DNA of 64,000 bases from CAVSRC01 sp963782045 (lineage in GTDB: Bacteria; Pseudomonadota; Alphaproteobacteria; Rhizobiales; Kaistiaceae). The DNA lies in contig CAWAIR010000006.1 in NCBI GenBank assembly GCA_963782045.1, positions 248,001-312,000 of the forward strand, given 5' to 3'. The notes below the pieces were generated by a model. The model was not told the origin of the DNA, did no database searches, and was given only the letters and a program-made list of their open reading frames with translations. Made by a program: the position numbers and the translations under genes. Positions 38,418 to 48,004 of this stretch are shown piece after piece (position 1 is the first letter of the stretch; each line of letters opens with the position of its first letter).

Positions 38418-40067
38418 TCAGACGACCGGAGCGCCGGGCAGCACCGGCGCCTCCGCTTCGGCCGTCTCGCCGTCTTCAGCCGCCTCGGCCACTTCCTCTT
38501 CCTCGGCCTTGTGCAGGTCCTCTTCGCTGATCCATCCGGCCATGACGCGGGCGGCCATGATCATCGCCTCGGCGTCGGCGCGCGACAGGCCGAGGCCTTC
38601 GAGCGCGCCGGGGATGCGCTTGGCCTCGCCGTCCTTGCGCTCGACATAGCCGGTGAGATCGTCCGGCACGGCGCCGGCGAAATCCTCGACCGTCTTGATG
38701 TCGGCCTTGCCCAGCGCCACCAGCATGGCGGTGGTAATGCCGGGGACCTCCTTGAGGGCGTCCTCGACGCCGAGCGCCTGGCGCTCGGCATCCTGCTCGG
38801 CCTCGAGCTTGTCGAGATGTTCGTGGGCCCGGGCCTGCAGCTCGTTGGCGGTCTCCTCGTCGAAGCCCTCGATCGAGGCAAGCTCGGCCTGATCGACGAA
38901 AGCGATCTCATCGACGCTGGCGAAGCCTTCCGAGGCGAGAAGCTGGCCGACCACCTCGTCGAGATCGAGCGCCTCGATGAAGAGCTGCGAGCGCTCCTGG
39001 AACTCCTTCTGGCGGCGTTCCGATTCCTCCTGCTCGGTAAGGATGTCGATGTCCCAGCCGGTGAGCTGGGAGGCGAGGCGCACGTTCTGGCCGCGGCGGC
39101 CGATGGCGAGCGAAAGCTGCTCGTCGGGCACCACCACCTCGATGCGCTCGGCGTCCTCGTCGAGCACCACCTTGGCGACCTCGGCCGGCTGCAGCGCGTT
39201 GACAATGAAGGTGGCGGCATCGGCCGACCACGGGATGATGTCGATCTTCTCGCCCTGCAGCTCGTTGACCACCGCCTGGACGCGGCTGCCGCGCATGCCG
39301 ACGCAGGCGCCGACCGGATCGATGGAGGAATCGCGCGAGATGACGGCGATCTTGGCGCGGCTGCCGGGATCGCGGGCAACCGAGCGCACCTCGATGATGC
39401 CGTCGTAGATCTCCGGCACCTCCTGGGCGAACAGCTTGGACATGAACTGCGGGTGGGTGCGCGACAGGAAGATCTGCGGGCCGCGCTGCTCGCGGCGCAC
39501 GTCGTAAATGTAGGCGCGGATGCGGTCACCGTAGCGGAAGGTCTCGCGCGGGATCAGCTCGTCGCGGCGCACAATGCCCTCGCCGCGGCCGAGATCGACG
39601 ATGACGTTGCCGTATTCGACGCGCTTGACCTGGCCGGAGACGATCTCGCCGATGCGGCCGCGGAACTCGTCGTACTGGCGGTCGCGCTCGGCCTCGCGCA
39701 CCTTCTGGACGATGACCTGCTTGGCCGACTGGGCGGCGATGCGGCCGAAATCCATCGGCGGCAGCGGCTCGGCGATGAAATCGCCGATCTGGGCGGCGGG
39801 GTTGCGCTGCCGTGCGTTCGCGATGGTGATGTCAGTCGCCGGGTTCTCGATGGTGTCGACCACCTTGAGCAGCCGCTGCAGCTTGATCTCGCCGGTCTTG
39901 GCGTTGATCTCGGCGCGGATGTCGGTCTCCGAGCCGTAGCGCGAGCGGGCCGCCTTCTGGATGGCGTCCTCCATCGCGTTGACCACGATCATGCGATCGA
40001 TCGCCTTCTCGCGGGCGACCGCATCGGCGATCTGCAACAGCTCGAGCCGGTTCGCACTGACGGCCAT
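38418..40067 (-). CDS. nusA: Transcription termination/antitermination factor NusA
   Basis: A 549-residue RNA polymerase-associated factor. The N-terminal domain (LELLQIADAVAREKAIDRMIV), an S1 domain (about 135-200; GQVKRVEYGNVIVDLG), two KH domains (VGACVGMRGSRVQAVVNEL; SLAIGRRGQNVRLASQLTGW) and two C-terminal acidic helix-hairpin-helix repeats (about 355-500) are all visible. The tail is acidic. It starts at ATG 40067, 19 bases after rimP. Confidence 0.97.
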   Translation of the reverse strand: MAVSANRLELLQIADAVAREKAIDRMIVVNAMEDAIQKAARSRYGSETDIRAEINAKTGEIKLQRLLKVVDTIENPATDITIANARQRNPAAQIGDFIAEPLPPMDFGRIAAQSAKQVIVQKVREAERDRQYDEFRGRIGEIVSGQVKRVEYGNVIVDLGRGEGIVRRDELIPRETFRYGDRIRAYIYDVRREQRGPQIFLSRTHPQFMSKLFAQEVPEIYDGIIEVRSVARDPGSRAKIAVISRDSSIDPVGACVGMRGSRVQAVVNELQGEKIDIIPWSADAATFIVNALQPAEVAKVVLDEDAERIEVVVPDEQLSLAIGRRGQNVRLASQLTGWDIDILTEQEESERRQKEFQERSQLFIEALDLDEVVGQLLASEGFASVDEIAFVDQAELASIEGFDEETANELQARAHEHLDKLEAEQDAERQALGVEDALKEVPGITTAMLVALGKADIKTVEDFAGAVPDDLTGYVERKDGEAKRIPGALEGLGLSRADAEAMIMAARVMAGWISEEDLHKAEEEEVAEAAEDGETAEAEAPVLPGAPVV

Positions 40068-40086
40068 GGGTTCGGTCTCCGTTCCT

Positions 40087-40698
40087 CTAGTTCAGGGTTT
40101 GCGGAGCCTCCGCCATGTCCTCTTCGGCGGGGTCCGGGTGGGGATGCTGGTCTGCGTGTTTCTGGCGCGACAGCGACTCGCGGATGAGATCGTCGGTGAG
40201 GACGAGGCGAGCCTCGGCGAGATCTGCGATGGGCAGATGGGCGCGCTCGGGCGCGACGCCATCGCGTTTCATGTCGAGCAGGACCGCGTCGCCGTCGACG
40301 CCGACGAGCCGGCCGCGAAAGCGCTTGCGCCCGTCGAGCAGACGGGCAAGCTCGATCTTGGCCTCGTGCCCGGACCAGCGCTCGAAATCCGAGCGGCGCA
40401 CCAGCGGCCGGTCAATGCCGGGCGAGGAGACCTCGAGATTATAGGCGCGGTCGATCGGGTCCTCGACGTCGAGCGCGGGCGAGAGGTCGCGCGACAGAAT
40501 CTCGCAATCCTCCACCGTCATCGAGCCATCCGGCTTCTCGGCCATGATCTGCAACGTGGCGCCGTTCATCGCAGACATCTTGACGCGCACCAGCCGATAG
40601 CCGAGCCCCTCGACAACAGGCTCGACAATGTGGGCGATGCGGGCCTCGATGCCCGTCTCGGCGATGATGCGCTCTTCCGCTGCTACTGGCTCCGACAA
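40087..40698 (-). CDS. rimP: Ribosome maturation factor RimP
   Basis: A 203-residue protein for 30S maturation and first gene of the cluster rimP-nusA-ylxR-infB-rbfA-truB-rpsO-pnp. LGYRLVRVKMSAMNGATLQIM, CEILSRDLSPALDVEDPI and LEVSSPGIDRPLVRRSDFERW are family signatures. An acidic, His-containing C-terminal extension (HADQHPHPDPAEEDM) is specific to the lineage. It starts at ATG 40698. Confidence 0.95.
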   Translation of the reverse strand: MSEPVAAEERIIAETGIEARIAHIVEPVVEGLGYRLVRVKMSAMNGATLQIMAEKPDGSMTVEDCEILSRDLSPALDVEDPIDRAYNLEVSSPGIDRPLVRRSDFERWSGHEAKIELARLLDGRKRFRGRLVGVDGDAVLLDMKRDGVAPERAHLPIADLAEARLVLTDDLIRESLSRQKHADQHPHPDPAEEDMAEAPQTLN

Positions 40699-40795
40699 GC
40701 CATCGTCCTCTGGACCGGTCTTCTAAGCCCGAAAGGAGCGGGCCCGGTCGGACCCACTCTCAACGACACCCGATCGTTTGAGATGAGATGTCGCG

Positions 40796-40824
40796 GATAT
40801 AGGCGCCAAGACCAGATAATGCAA
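40796..40824 (-). promoter_or_regulatory. Candidate promoter of the rimP operon
   Basis: On the minus strand TTGCAT (40824-40819) and TATATC (40801-40796) are separated by 17 bases, about 100 bp upstream of the rimP ATG. The leader would contain a small GCCCG/CGGGC hairpin (40727-40743). The match to the sigma-70 consensus is moderate. Confidence 0.35.
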
Positions 40825-40842
40825 GACAAATTCCAGTCCTGC

Positions 40843-41910
40843 CTAGAACAGCCACCAGCGCCGCGGGATGAATGTCATGATCTCGCCGCGGGCGACGCGC
40901 GGGGCGTCGCCGGCGAGATCGATCTCGACGTGCTGGCCACTGGCGAGCGCGATCTCGGCGCGGCGGAAGGCGCCGTGGCGGCGCTCCGCGAGAAGCGTGC
41001 CGGTGAGTGTGCCGGGCCGGACCACATCGACGATATCAGCATGGTGCGGGCGGAAGACGAGCGTGCGCGGACCGTCGGGGCCCGACGCGGCAAGGGCAAG
41101 CGGCGCGCCGGCATGGAGGATGCGGCCACTCTCGACGACAACGGCGAGCGCGTTGCTCTCGCCGATGAAGCCGGCGACGAAGGGCGAGGCCGGCGCATCG
41201 TAGACGGCGTCGGGCGTGCCGATCTGTTCGATGCGGCCTTCGTTGAGGACGACGATGCGGTCGGCCAGCTCGACCGCCTCCTCCTGGTCGTGGGTGACGA
41301 AGACGGTGGTGTGGCCGGTCTCCTCATGGATCTCGCGCAGCCAGCGGCGGAGCTCGCGGCGGACCTTGGCATCGAGCGCGCCGAAGGGCTCGTCGAGCAG
41401 CAGCAGGCGTGGCTCGATGGCCAGCGCCCGGGCAAGCGCAACGCGCTGGCGCTGGCCGCCGGAAAGCTCGGCCGGGAAGCGGCGCTCCAGCCCCTCCAGC
41501 TTGACCAGACGCAGAAGCTCCAGAACACGGGTGCGGATGGCGGCCTTGTCGGGGCGGCCCGCCCGCGGCCGCGCGTGAAGCCCGAAGGCGATATTGTCGA
41601 AGACGCGCATGTGGCGGAAGAGGGCGTAGCTCTGGAAGACGAAGCCGACGTGGCGCTCCTGCACGGTCAGGCCGAGCGCGTCCTCGCCGGCAAAAAGAAC
41701 GCGGCCGGCGGTGGGAAAATCGAGGCCGGCGAGGATGCGCAGAAGCGTCGTCTTGCCGGAGCCGGAAGGGCCGAGCAAGGCGACCAGCTCGCCGGCGGCG
41801 ATCTCGAGCGAGACGCCGTGGAGGGCCGGGGTAACGCCGAACAGCCGCTCGACGGCCTCGACCGACACGGCGATGGGCTCGGCGCGGAAGGGGGCGGTTC
41901 GGGCGTCCAT
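40843..41910 (-). CDS. cysA: Sulfate/thiosulfate ABC transporter ATPase
   Basis: A 355-residue ATPase that powers sulfate import. Walker A is GPSGSGKTTLLR, the signature LSGGQRQRVALARALA, Walker B LLLLDEPFGALDAKVR and the switch His is in VFVTHDQEEA. A C-terminal TOBE-like regulatory domain is present (TLTGTLLAERRHGAFRRAEI). It is the last gene of the sbp-cysT-cysW-cysA operon, 16 bases after cysW. Confidence 0.93.
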   Translation of the reverse strand: MDARTAPFRAEPIAVSVEAVERLFGVTPALHGVSLEIAAGELVALLGPSGSGKTTLLRILAGLDFPTAGRVLFAGEDALGLTVQERHVGFVFQSYALFRHMRVFDNIAFGLHARPRAGRPDKAAIRTRVLELLRLVKLEGLERRFPAELSGGQRQRVALARALAIEPRLLLLDEPFGALDAKVRRELRRWLREIHEETGHTTVFVTHDQEEAVELADRIVVLNEGRIEQIGTPDAVYDAPASPFVAGFIGESNALAVVVESGRILHAGAPLALAASGPDGPRTLVFRPHHADIVDVVRPGTLTGTLLAERRHGAFRRAEIALASGQHVEIDLAGDAPRVARGEIMTFIPRRWWLF

Positions 41911-41926
41911 CTCTCCCCTCTTCCGC

Positions 41927-42805
41927 TCACCGGCGCCCGAGCGCGGCGATCTCGCCGGCGAAGCGCCACTCGAGGAAGGTCTTCACCGCCAGCGTGAGCA
42001 GCGCCAGCAGGGCGAGCAGCGAGGCGACGGCGAAGGCGGCGCCATAGGCGTATTCGTTGTAGAGAATCTCGACCTGGAGCGGCATGGTGTTGGTCAAGCC
42101 GCGGACATGGCCGGAGACCACCGAGACGGCGCCGAACTCGCCCATGGCGCGGGCGTTGCAGAGGAGCACGCCGTAGAGCAGCGCCCATTTCACATTGGGC
42201 AGCGTCACCCGCCAGAAGGTCGCCAGGCCCGATGCGCCGAGCGAGACGGCGGCCTCCTCTTCGCCGCTCCCCTGCTGCTGCATGATCGGAACCAGCTCGC
42301 GCGCGACGAAGGGGAAGGTGACGAAGACGGTTGCCAGCACGATGCCGGGGAGCGCGAAGATGATGCGGATGCCGTGCTCGGCGAGGAACGGCCCGAACCA
42401 GCCCTGGGCGCCGAAGAGCAGCACGTAGATCAGCCCGGCGGTGACCGGCGACACCGAGAAGGGCAGGTCGATGAGGGTGGTGAGCAGGCTCTTGCCGGGA
42501 AACTCGAACTTGGCGATGGCCCAGGCGGCGGCGACGCCGAAGACGAGGTTGGCGGGGACGGCGATGGCGGCGACGATGAGGGTGAGGCGGATGGCGGCAA
42601 GCGCGTCCTTCTCGGTGAGCGCGGCGACATAGGCGGGGAGCCCCGCGCGCAGCGCCTCGACGAAGACCGCGGCCAGCGGCAGCAGCAGGAAAAGGGCGAG
42701 GAACAGGAAGGCCGCCGCGATCAGGCAATAGCGCACGGCGGCGCGCTCGGTGGTGGCGATGGTCGGGCCGGCGATCGCCGGCCGGGTGCGGCGCGCCTCA
42801 GCCAT
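41927..42805 (-). CDS. cysW: Sulfate ABC transporter permease CysW
   Basis: A 292-residue inner-membrane permease with six predicted helices. The EAA-type coupling loop is visible in EEEAAVSLGASGLATFWRVTLPNVKW. CysW-like stretches include WAIAKFEFPGKSLLTTLIDLP and NARAMGEFGAVSVVSGHVRG. I start at ATG 42805 (MAEARRTRP), which overlaps the cysT 3' end by 8 bases, indicating coupling. Confidence 0.92.
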   Translation of the reverse strand: MAEARRTRPAIAGPTIATTERAAVRYCLIAAAFLFLALFLLLPLAAVFVEALRAGLPAYVAALTEKDALAAIRLTLIVAAIAVPANLVFGVAAAWAIAKFEFPGKSLLTTLIDLPFSVSPVTAGLIYVLLFGAQGWFGPFLAEHGIRIIFALPGIVLATVFVTFPFVARELVPIMQQQGSGEEEAAVSLGASGLATFWRVTLPNVKWALLYGVLLCNARAMGEFGAVSVVSGHVRGLTNTMPLQVEILYNEYAYGAAFAVASLLALLALLTLAVKTFLEWRFAGEIAALGRR

Positions 42806-43646
42806 GACCGAGCCTCCGCCTTGTCCATGCCTGCAACAGATTGATGGCAAGCAGCAGCAGGAAGGCTATCGCCAACATGACGGTGGCGATGGCGGTTGCC
42901 CCGGCATAGTCGAATTCCTGCAGGCGGATGACGATGAGGAGCGGCGCGATCTCCGAGACGTAGGGAATGTTGCCGGCGATGAAGATGACCGAGCCGTATT
43001 CGCCGACGGCGCGGGCCAGCGCCAGAGCGAAGCCGATGAGCAGCGCGGGGGCGAGCATCGGCAGGACGACGGTTCCGACCGTGCGCAGGCGGCCGGCGCC
43101 GAGCGTCGCCGCCACCTCCTCCGCCTCGCGGTCGAGGTCCTGCATCACCGGCTGGACGGTGCGCACGACGAAGGGCAGGCCGACGAAGACGAGCGCGATG
43201 AGGATGCCAAGCGGGGTGTAGGCGATCTGCACGCCGAGCGGCGCCGCAAGGCGCCCGATCCAGCCGTTCGGCACGTAGAGCGCGGTGAGCGAGATGCCGG
43301 CGACGGCGGTGGGCAGAGCGAAGGGGAGATCGATGAAGGCGTCGAGCAGGCGGCGGCCGGGAAAATCGTAGCGAACCAGCACCCAGGCAACCAGCAGGCC
43401 GAAGACGGCATTGATGCAGGCGGCGGCGAGCGACAGGCCGAAGGAGATGCGGAGCGCGGCAAGCGTGCGGCCGCTGACGGCGATCGCCCAGAACTCGCTC
43501 CAGCCGAGGCTCGCGGTCTTCAGCACCAGCCCGGCGAGCGGCAGGAGCACGACGAGGCTGAGATAGGTGAGCGCGAAACCGAGCGCGAGACGGAAGCCGG
43601 GAATGACGCTCGGCTTGCTGAGCGACAGCGTTGCGGCAGCGCTCAT
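42798..43646 (-). CDS. cysT: Sulfate ABC transporter permease CysT
   Basis: A 282-residue permease, partner of CysW. FRLALGFALTYLSLVVLLPLAG, SWFALPTAVAGI-type (LPFALPTAVAGISLTALY) and the EAA loop AEEVAATLGAGRLRTVGTVVLP are typical, as is ARAVGEYGSVIFIAGNIP. It starts at ATG 43646, seven bases after the substrate-binding protein gene. Confidence 0.92.
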   Translation of the reverse strand: MSAAATLSLSKPSVIPGFRLALGFALTYLSLVVLLPLAGLVLKTASLGWSEFWAIAVSGRTLAALRISFGLSLAAACINAVFGLLVAWVLVRYDFPGRRLLDAFIDLPFALPTAVAGISLTALYVPNGWIGRLAAPLGVQIAYTPLGILIALVFVGLPFVVRTVQPVMQDLDREAEEVAATLGAGRLRTVGTVVLPMLAPALLIGFALALARAVGEYGSVIFIAGNIPYVSEIAPLLIVIRLQEFDYAGATAIATVMLAIAFLLLLAINLLQAWTRRRLGHG

Positions 43647-43652
43647 GGCGGC

Positions 43653-44672
43653 TCACCGCCTCTCGAAGATCTGGTCGAAGGTGCCGCCCTCGCCGAAGTG
43701 CCGACCTTGAGCCTTCGTCCAGCCGCCGAAGAGCGGATCGTCGATATCAACCAGCGTCAGCGCGGAGAAGCGTGCAAGGTCGGCCGAATCGGTGGCCTCC
43801 GGTTTCACCGGCCGGTAGAAGTTGGCGGCGATCAGCTTCTGCGCCGCATCGCTGTAGAGGTAGCGGAGATACTCCTCGGCGATGTCGCGGGTGCCGTGCG
43901 CATCGGCATTGGCATCGACCACGGCGACCGGCGGCACGGCGCGGATCGACAGCGACGGCACGACCATGTCTAACTTGTCGGCGCCGAGCTCCTTCAGCGC
44001 CAGATAGGCCTCGTTCTCCCACGACAGCAGCACGTCGCCGATGCCACGCTGGGCGAAGGTGGTGGTCGCGCCGCGGGCGCCGGAATCGAGCACCGGCACG
44101 TTCCTGAAGAGCGCTGCGACGAAGTCCCGGCTCTTCTCGTCGTCATGACCGAACTTCGCGTCGGCATAGGCCCAGGCGGCCAGGAAATTCCAGCGGGCGC
44201 CGCCCGAGGTCTTAGGATTTGGCGTGATCACCTGGATGCCGGGCTTGACCAGATCGTCCCAGTCGCGGATGCCCTTCGGGTTCCCCTTGCGCACCAGGAA
44301 GACGATGGTCGAGGTGTAGGGCGCCGAGGCATCGGGCAGGCGCGTCTGCCAGTCCGGCGCGATGCGCCCGGTGCGGGCGATGGCGTCGATGTCGGCGGCA
44401 AGCGCCAGGGTGACGACATCGGCCGGCTGGCCCTCGATGACGGCGCGCGCCTGCGCCCCGGAGCCGCCATGCGACTGCTCGACCCTGACGATCTCGCCGC
44501 CGTGGGTCTCGGCCCAATGGGCGGCGAAGAGTGCGTCATAGGCGCGATAGAGCTCGCGGGTCGGATCATAGGAGACGTTGAGGATGGTTCTGTCGGCCGA
44601 GGCCGCGGTGGCGCCGGATACGGCGAACACGGCGGCAAGGACCAGGGCAAGCAGGCGGCTGACGGGCTTCAT
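43653..44672 (-). CDS. Sulfate ABC transporter substrate-binding protein
   Basis: A 339-residue periplasmic binding protein (Sbp/CysP family). The signal peptide is MKPVSRLLALVLAAVFAVSG followed by an A-x-A cleavage area. The mature part has LNVSYDPTRELYRAYDALF, VEQSHGGSGAQARAV and ITPNPKTSGGARWNFLAAWAYA, the sulfate-site motifs. Sbp (sulfate) and CysP (thiosulfate) cannot be separated by eye. It starts at ATG 44672; an upstream ATG (44696) would precede a poor signal peptide. Confidence 0.92.
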   Translation of the reverse strand: MKPVSRLLALVLAAVFAVSGATAASADRTILNVSYDPTRELYRAYDALFAAHWAETHGGEIVRVEQSHGGSGAQARAVIEGQPADVVTLALAADIDAIARTGRIAPDWQTRLPDASAPYTSTIVFLVRKGNPKGIRDWDDLVKPGIQVITPNPKTSGGARWNFLAAWAYADAKFGHDDEKSRDFVAALFRNVPVLDSGARGATTTFAQRGIGDVLLSWENEAYLALKELGADKLDMVVPSLSIRAVPPVAVVDANADAHGTRDIAEEYLRYLYSDAAQKLIAANFYRPVKPEATDSADLARFSALTLVDIDDPLFGGWTKAQGRHFGEGGTFDQIFERR

Positions 44673-44709
44673 GGGAAACCTCTCGGGTCGCGCCAAATCC
44701 GGTTATCTC

Positions 44710-44722
44710 GACATAATTAGTC
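44710..44722 (-). promoter_or_regulatory. Candidate Rrf2-type operator before the sulfate operon
   Basis: The minus strand reads GACTAATTATGTC, an imperfect match to the IscR type 1 core GACT-N5-AGTC. It lies 38-50 bp upstream of the sbp start codon and just downstream of a TTGCAA element (44728-44733), a plausible -35. A stronger related site precedes the adjacent rrf2 gene, which suggests that regulator controls both. Confidence 0.4.
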
Positions 44723-44772
44723 GTGTTTTGCAACGAAACGGTTGTCGCACCACCGCCTGATCTTTTGGTAGA

Positions 44773-45246
44773 TTATTCCAATTCTAGGGCGATCTTCGGA
44801 ACAGCGTTGCCATTCGGCCCGGGGCGGGCGTGGAGCGCCTCGGCGAGGGTGGTGCCCTCCATGAGCAGCAGCATCGCCGAATAGGCATCGGCGAAGAGGC
44901 GGCGGACAGCGCAGGTCTTCTCGTCGGCGCAGTCGGGGCAGCGCCGATAGGCGGTGCGCGAGATGCAGGGCAGCGGCGCGATCGGTCCGTCGACCGCCCT
45001 CAGCACGCTGCCGATGGTCATCTCCTGCGGCCGCTTGATGAGCATGTAGCCGCCGGCGCGGCCGCGGCGGCTGGCGACCAGCCCCTTGCGCTTGAGATCG
45101 AGCAGGATGTGCTCGAGGAACTTGTGCGGGATGCCGTCGGCCTTGGCGATTTCCTCGATCGACAGGGCCTCGCCGTGCGGCATGTCGGCCAGGCGGAACA
45201 GCGCCTTGAACGCATATTTGGCCTTCTGCGAGATCATACCCGGCAT
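44773..45246 (-). CDS. Rrf2-family transcriptional regulator
   Basis: A 157-residue winged-helix regulator. The N-terminal DNA-binding part reads MISQKAKYAFKALFRLADMP and IPHKFLEHILLDLKRKGLVASRRGRAGGY. The sensor region has four Cys (PLPCISRTAYRRCPDCADEKTC), as in iron-sulfur Rrf2 proteins of the IscR/RirA type, although the spacing differs from E. coli IscR. It sits 100 bp upstream of the sulfate transporter operon on the same strand, so regulation of sulfur uptake (CymR-like role) is likely. The start is ATG 45246 or 45237. An IscR-like palindrome abuts its start. Confidence 0.85.
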   Translation of the reverse strand: MPGMISQKAKYAFKALFRLADMPHGEALSIEEIAKADGIPHKFLEHILLDLKRKGLVASRRGRAGGYMLIKRPQEMTIGSVLRAVDGPIAPLPCISRTAYRRCPDCADEKTCAVRRLFADAYSAMLLLMEGTTLAEALHARPGPNGNAVPKIALELE

Positions 45247-45269
45247 AGTCGACTCCTGGAGTCGGGTAT
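45245..45269 (-). promoter_or_regulatory. IscR type 1-like operator overlapping the rrf2 start
   Basis: A 25-bp near-palindrome on the minus strand: ATA-C-CC-GACT, five central bases CCAGG, then AGTC-GA-C-TAT. It fits the published IscR type 1 form (ATASYYGACT-N5-AGTCRRSTAT) in both arms. It contains the AGGAG Shine-Dalgarno of rrf2 and its last bases overlap ATG 45246, so binding would repress the regulator's own gene. Confidence 0.65.
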
Positions 45270-45295
45270 AGGCGCGTGTCCGGCGGTTGTGAAGC

Positions 45296-45979
45296 TCAGT
45301 TGCGCAGGAAGGCGAGGTAGGTGGGCCGGCGGCCGGCGGCCATCGCCTTGGCCTCGTAGCGCGTTCCCGGCCAGCCCGGAAAGGGCAGGCGCCAGTCGTC
45401 GGCGCGCTCGGCGGTCCAGACGAAGGCGGGGTGGCGGAGCGCGTGGGCGAGCGTCCATTCAACATAGGACGGAATGTCGCTGGCGAAGCGGAAGACGCCG
45501 CCGGGTTCCAGCACGCGGGCGAGGCGATCGAGGTTCTCGCGGCTGACGAAGCGGCGCTTCCAGTGGCGCTTCTTCGGCCAGGGATCGGGATAGAGCAGGT
45601 CGACGGCGGCAAGCGAGGCCGCCGGCAGCCAGTCGAGCAGGGGAACGGCATCGCCATCGAACAGGCGGATGTTGGCCAGCGCCCGGTCGTCGATGGCGGC
45701 AACCGCGCTCGCCATGCCGTTGAGATAGGGCTCGACGCCGATGAAGCCGGCGTGCGGCGCGGCGGCCGCGGCGGCAATCAGATGCTCGCCGCCGCCAAAG
45801 CCGATTTCGAGGACAACGCGCTCAGGAGCGTCGGGGAAGAGCGCGGCAAGGTTCGCCGGCGGCGGCGCAGCGATGTCGATGGCAAGGTCGCGATAGAGCG
45901 TCTCCATGAGACGCTGGCGGCGCGGCGACAGGGGCTTGCCCTTCCGCCTGCCATAGAGGCTGTCGCGCCGCTCGCTCAT
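45296..45979 (-). CDS. trmB: tRNA (guanine-N7)-methyltransferase
   Basis: A 227-residue SAM-dependent enzyme that makes m7G46 in tRNA. The SAM site is VVLEIGFGGGEHLIA, the acidic motif is VDLLYPDPWPKKRHWKRRFV and the C-terminal tRNA-contacting segment is PGTRYEAKAMAAGRRPTYL. The start is ATG 45979 (MSERRDSLYGRR) or nine bases upstream. It lies next to metK, which supplies its cofactor, in the usual rhizobial order. Confidence 0.94.
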   Translation of the reverse strand: MSERRDSLYGRRKGKPLSPRRQRLMETLYRDLAIDIAAPPPANLAALFPDAPERVVLEIGFGGGEHLIAAAAAAPHAGFIGVEPYLNGMASAVAAIDDRALANIRLFDGDAVPLLDWLPAASLAAVDLLYPDPWPKKRHWKRRFVSRENLDRLARVLEPGGVFRFASDIPSYVEWTLAHALRHPAFVWTAERADDWRLPFPGWPGTRYEAKAMAAGRRPTYLAFLRN

Positions 45980-46026
45980 CACCTGCATCGCCGCGGGAGT
46001 GGCGTGCTCCCTAGGCCACGGAACGA

Positions 46027-47214
<1,188 letters not shown>

Positions 47215-47221
47215 AAAATTC

Positions 47222-47261
47222 CACCGCCGGGCAGCTCATCCGCCCGGCTCATCGGGCGGTG
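47222..47261 (-). promoter_or_regulatory. Structured leader of metK (nested hairpin)
   Basis: Between eight and 47 bases upstream of the metK ATG, arms CACCGCC/GGCGGTG (47222-47228 and 47255-47261) enclose a second pairing CCGGGC/GCCCGG. This can fold alternatives that approach the metK ribosome-binding region. It does not match the SAM-II or SAM/SAH riboswitch consensus as I know them. Attenuation or translational control is possible but unproven. Confidence 0.4.
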
Positions 47262-47383
47262 TTGTGACAGTGAACGCGACGGTGGTCAATCGCCGCCAGC
47301 AGGCGCCGGGGCCGCACGAAGGCCGCGCCGTGCCCGCAGGGGGCACGGACGGCAATGCGCGGTGATCGCCGGCAGGCCGCTGA

Positions 47384-47800
47384 TCAGGCGGCGTCGTCGT
47401 CACCCGCCATGGCGCGGATGAGATCGATGATCCGACGGCGCTGGTGTGCGTCCTTGATGCGCACGAACGCCTTGTTGAGCTGGATGCCCTCCGAGCTGGA
47501 GAGGAAGTCGACGACATAGCTGGTCGACGACGACTCTTCGAGGCCCGTCGTCTCGCCGGTCGGCGTGGCCGGAGCATCCTCGAAGAAGAAGGAGATCGGC
47601 ACGGAGAGGACGCGGGCGATGTGCTGGAGGCGGCTGGCGCCGATCCGGTTGGTGCCCTTCTCATATTTCTGAATCTGCTGGAACGTGATGCCGAGCTGCT
47701 CGCCCAGCTTTTCCTGGCTCATGCCCAGCATCATGCGCCGCAGTCGGACCCGAGACCCGACATGGATGTCGATCGGGTTAGGCTGTTTCTTGTTGGCCAT
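47384..47800 (-). CDS. XRE-family helix-turn-helix regulator (PraR-like)
   Basis: A 138-residue regulator. The Cro/CI-type HTH is at residues about 12-66 (RVRLRRMMLGMSQEKLGEQL; GITFQQIQKYEKGTNRIGAS). The C-terminal region carries a conserved rhizobial tail (EGIQLNKAFVRIKDAHQRRR). Homologues next to metK/lnt in rhizobia include PraR, which controls quorum sensing and biofilm genes. The start ATG 47800 (MANKKQPNPIDIHVG) matches family N termini; the frame upstream does not. Confidence 0.85.
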   Translation of the reverse strand: MANKKQPNPIDIHVGSRVRLRRMMLGMSQEKLGEQLGITFQQIQKYEKGTNRIGASRLQHIARVLSVPISFFFEDAPATPTGETTGLEESSSTSYVVDFLSSSEGIQLNKAFVRIKDAHQRRRIIDLIRAMAGDDDAA

Positions 47801-47967
47801 TTCGGCTTTCGTCCTTAGTCGCCGCTCACAAAAGCGGTCCATCATTATTATGTCCAGGTGCACGTGACGCCAGTGGCATATCTAGGTGAACGCGACACGT
47901 CGCACAGCACCGCTCGTGCGGCGGCCACAACGGCTACCACACCCCGCTCGCCCAAGCGACAGGGGGG

Positions 47968-47997
47968 ATATTGGCCAGCAACCGCAATTTGTGTCAA
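47968..47997 (-). promoter_or_regulatory. Candidate promoter upstream of the PraR-like gene
   Basis: On the minus strand TTGACA (47997-47992) and CAATAT (47973-47968) lie 18 bases apart in a locally AT-rich stretch. The inferred leader is about 160 bases. The -35 is a perfect consensus and the -10 is weak. Confidence 0.4.
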
Positions 47998-48004
47998 TTG
48001 TCCG

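Noticed and set aside
47215..47383. SAM/SAH or SAM-II riboswitch upstream of metK
   Set aside because: A GTCACAAC string is present but the required pairing partners and the pseudoknot bases of the consensus are missing. Kept only as an unnamed structured leader.
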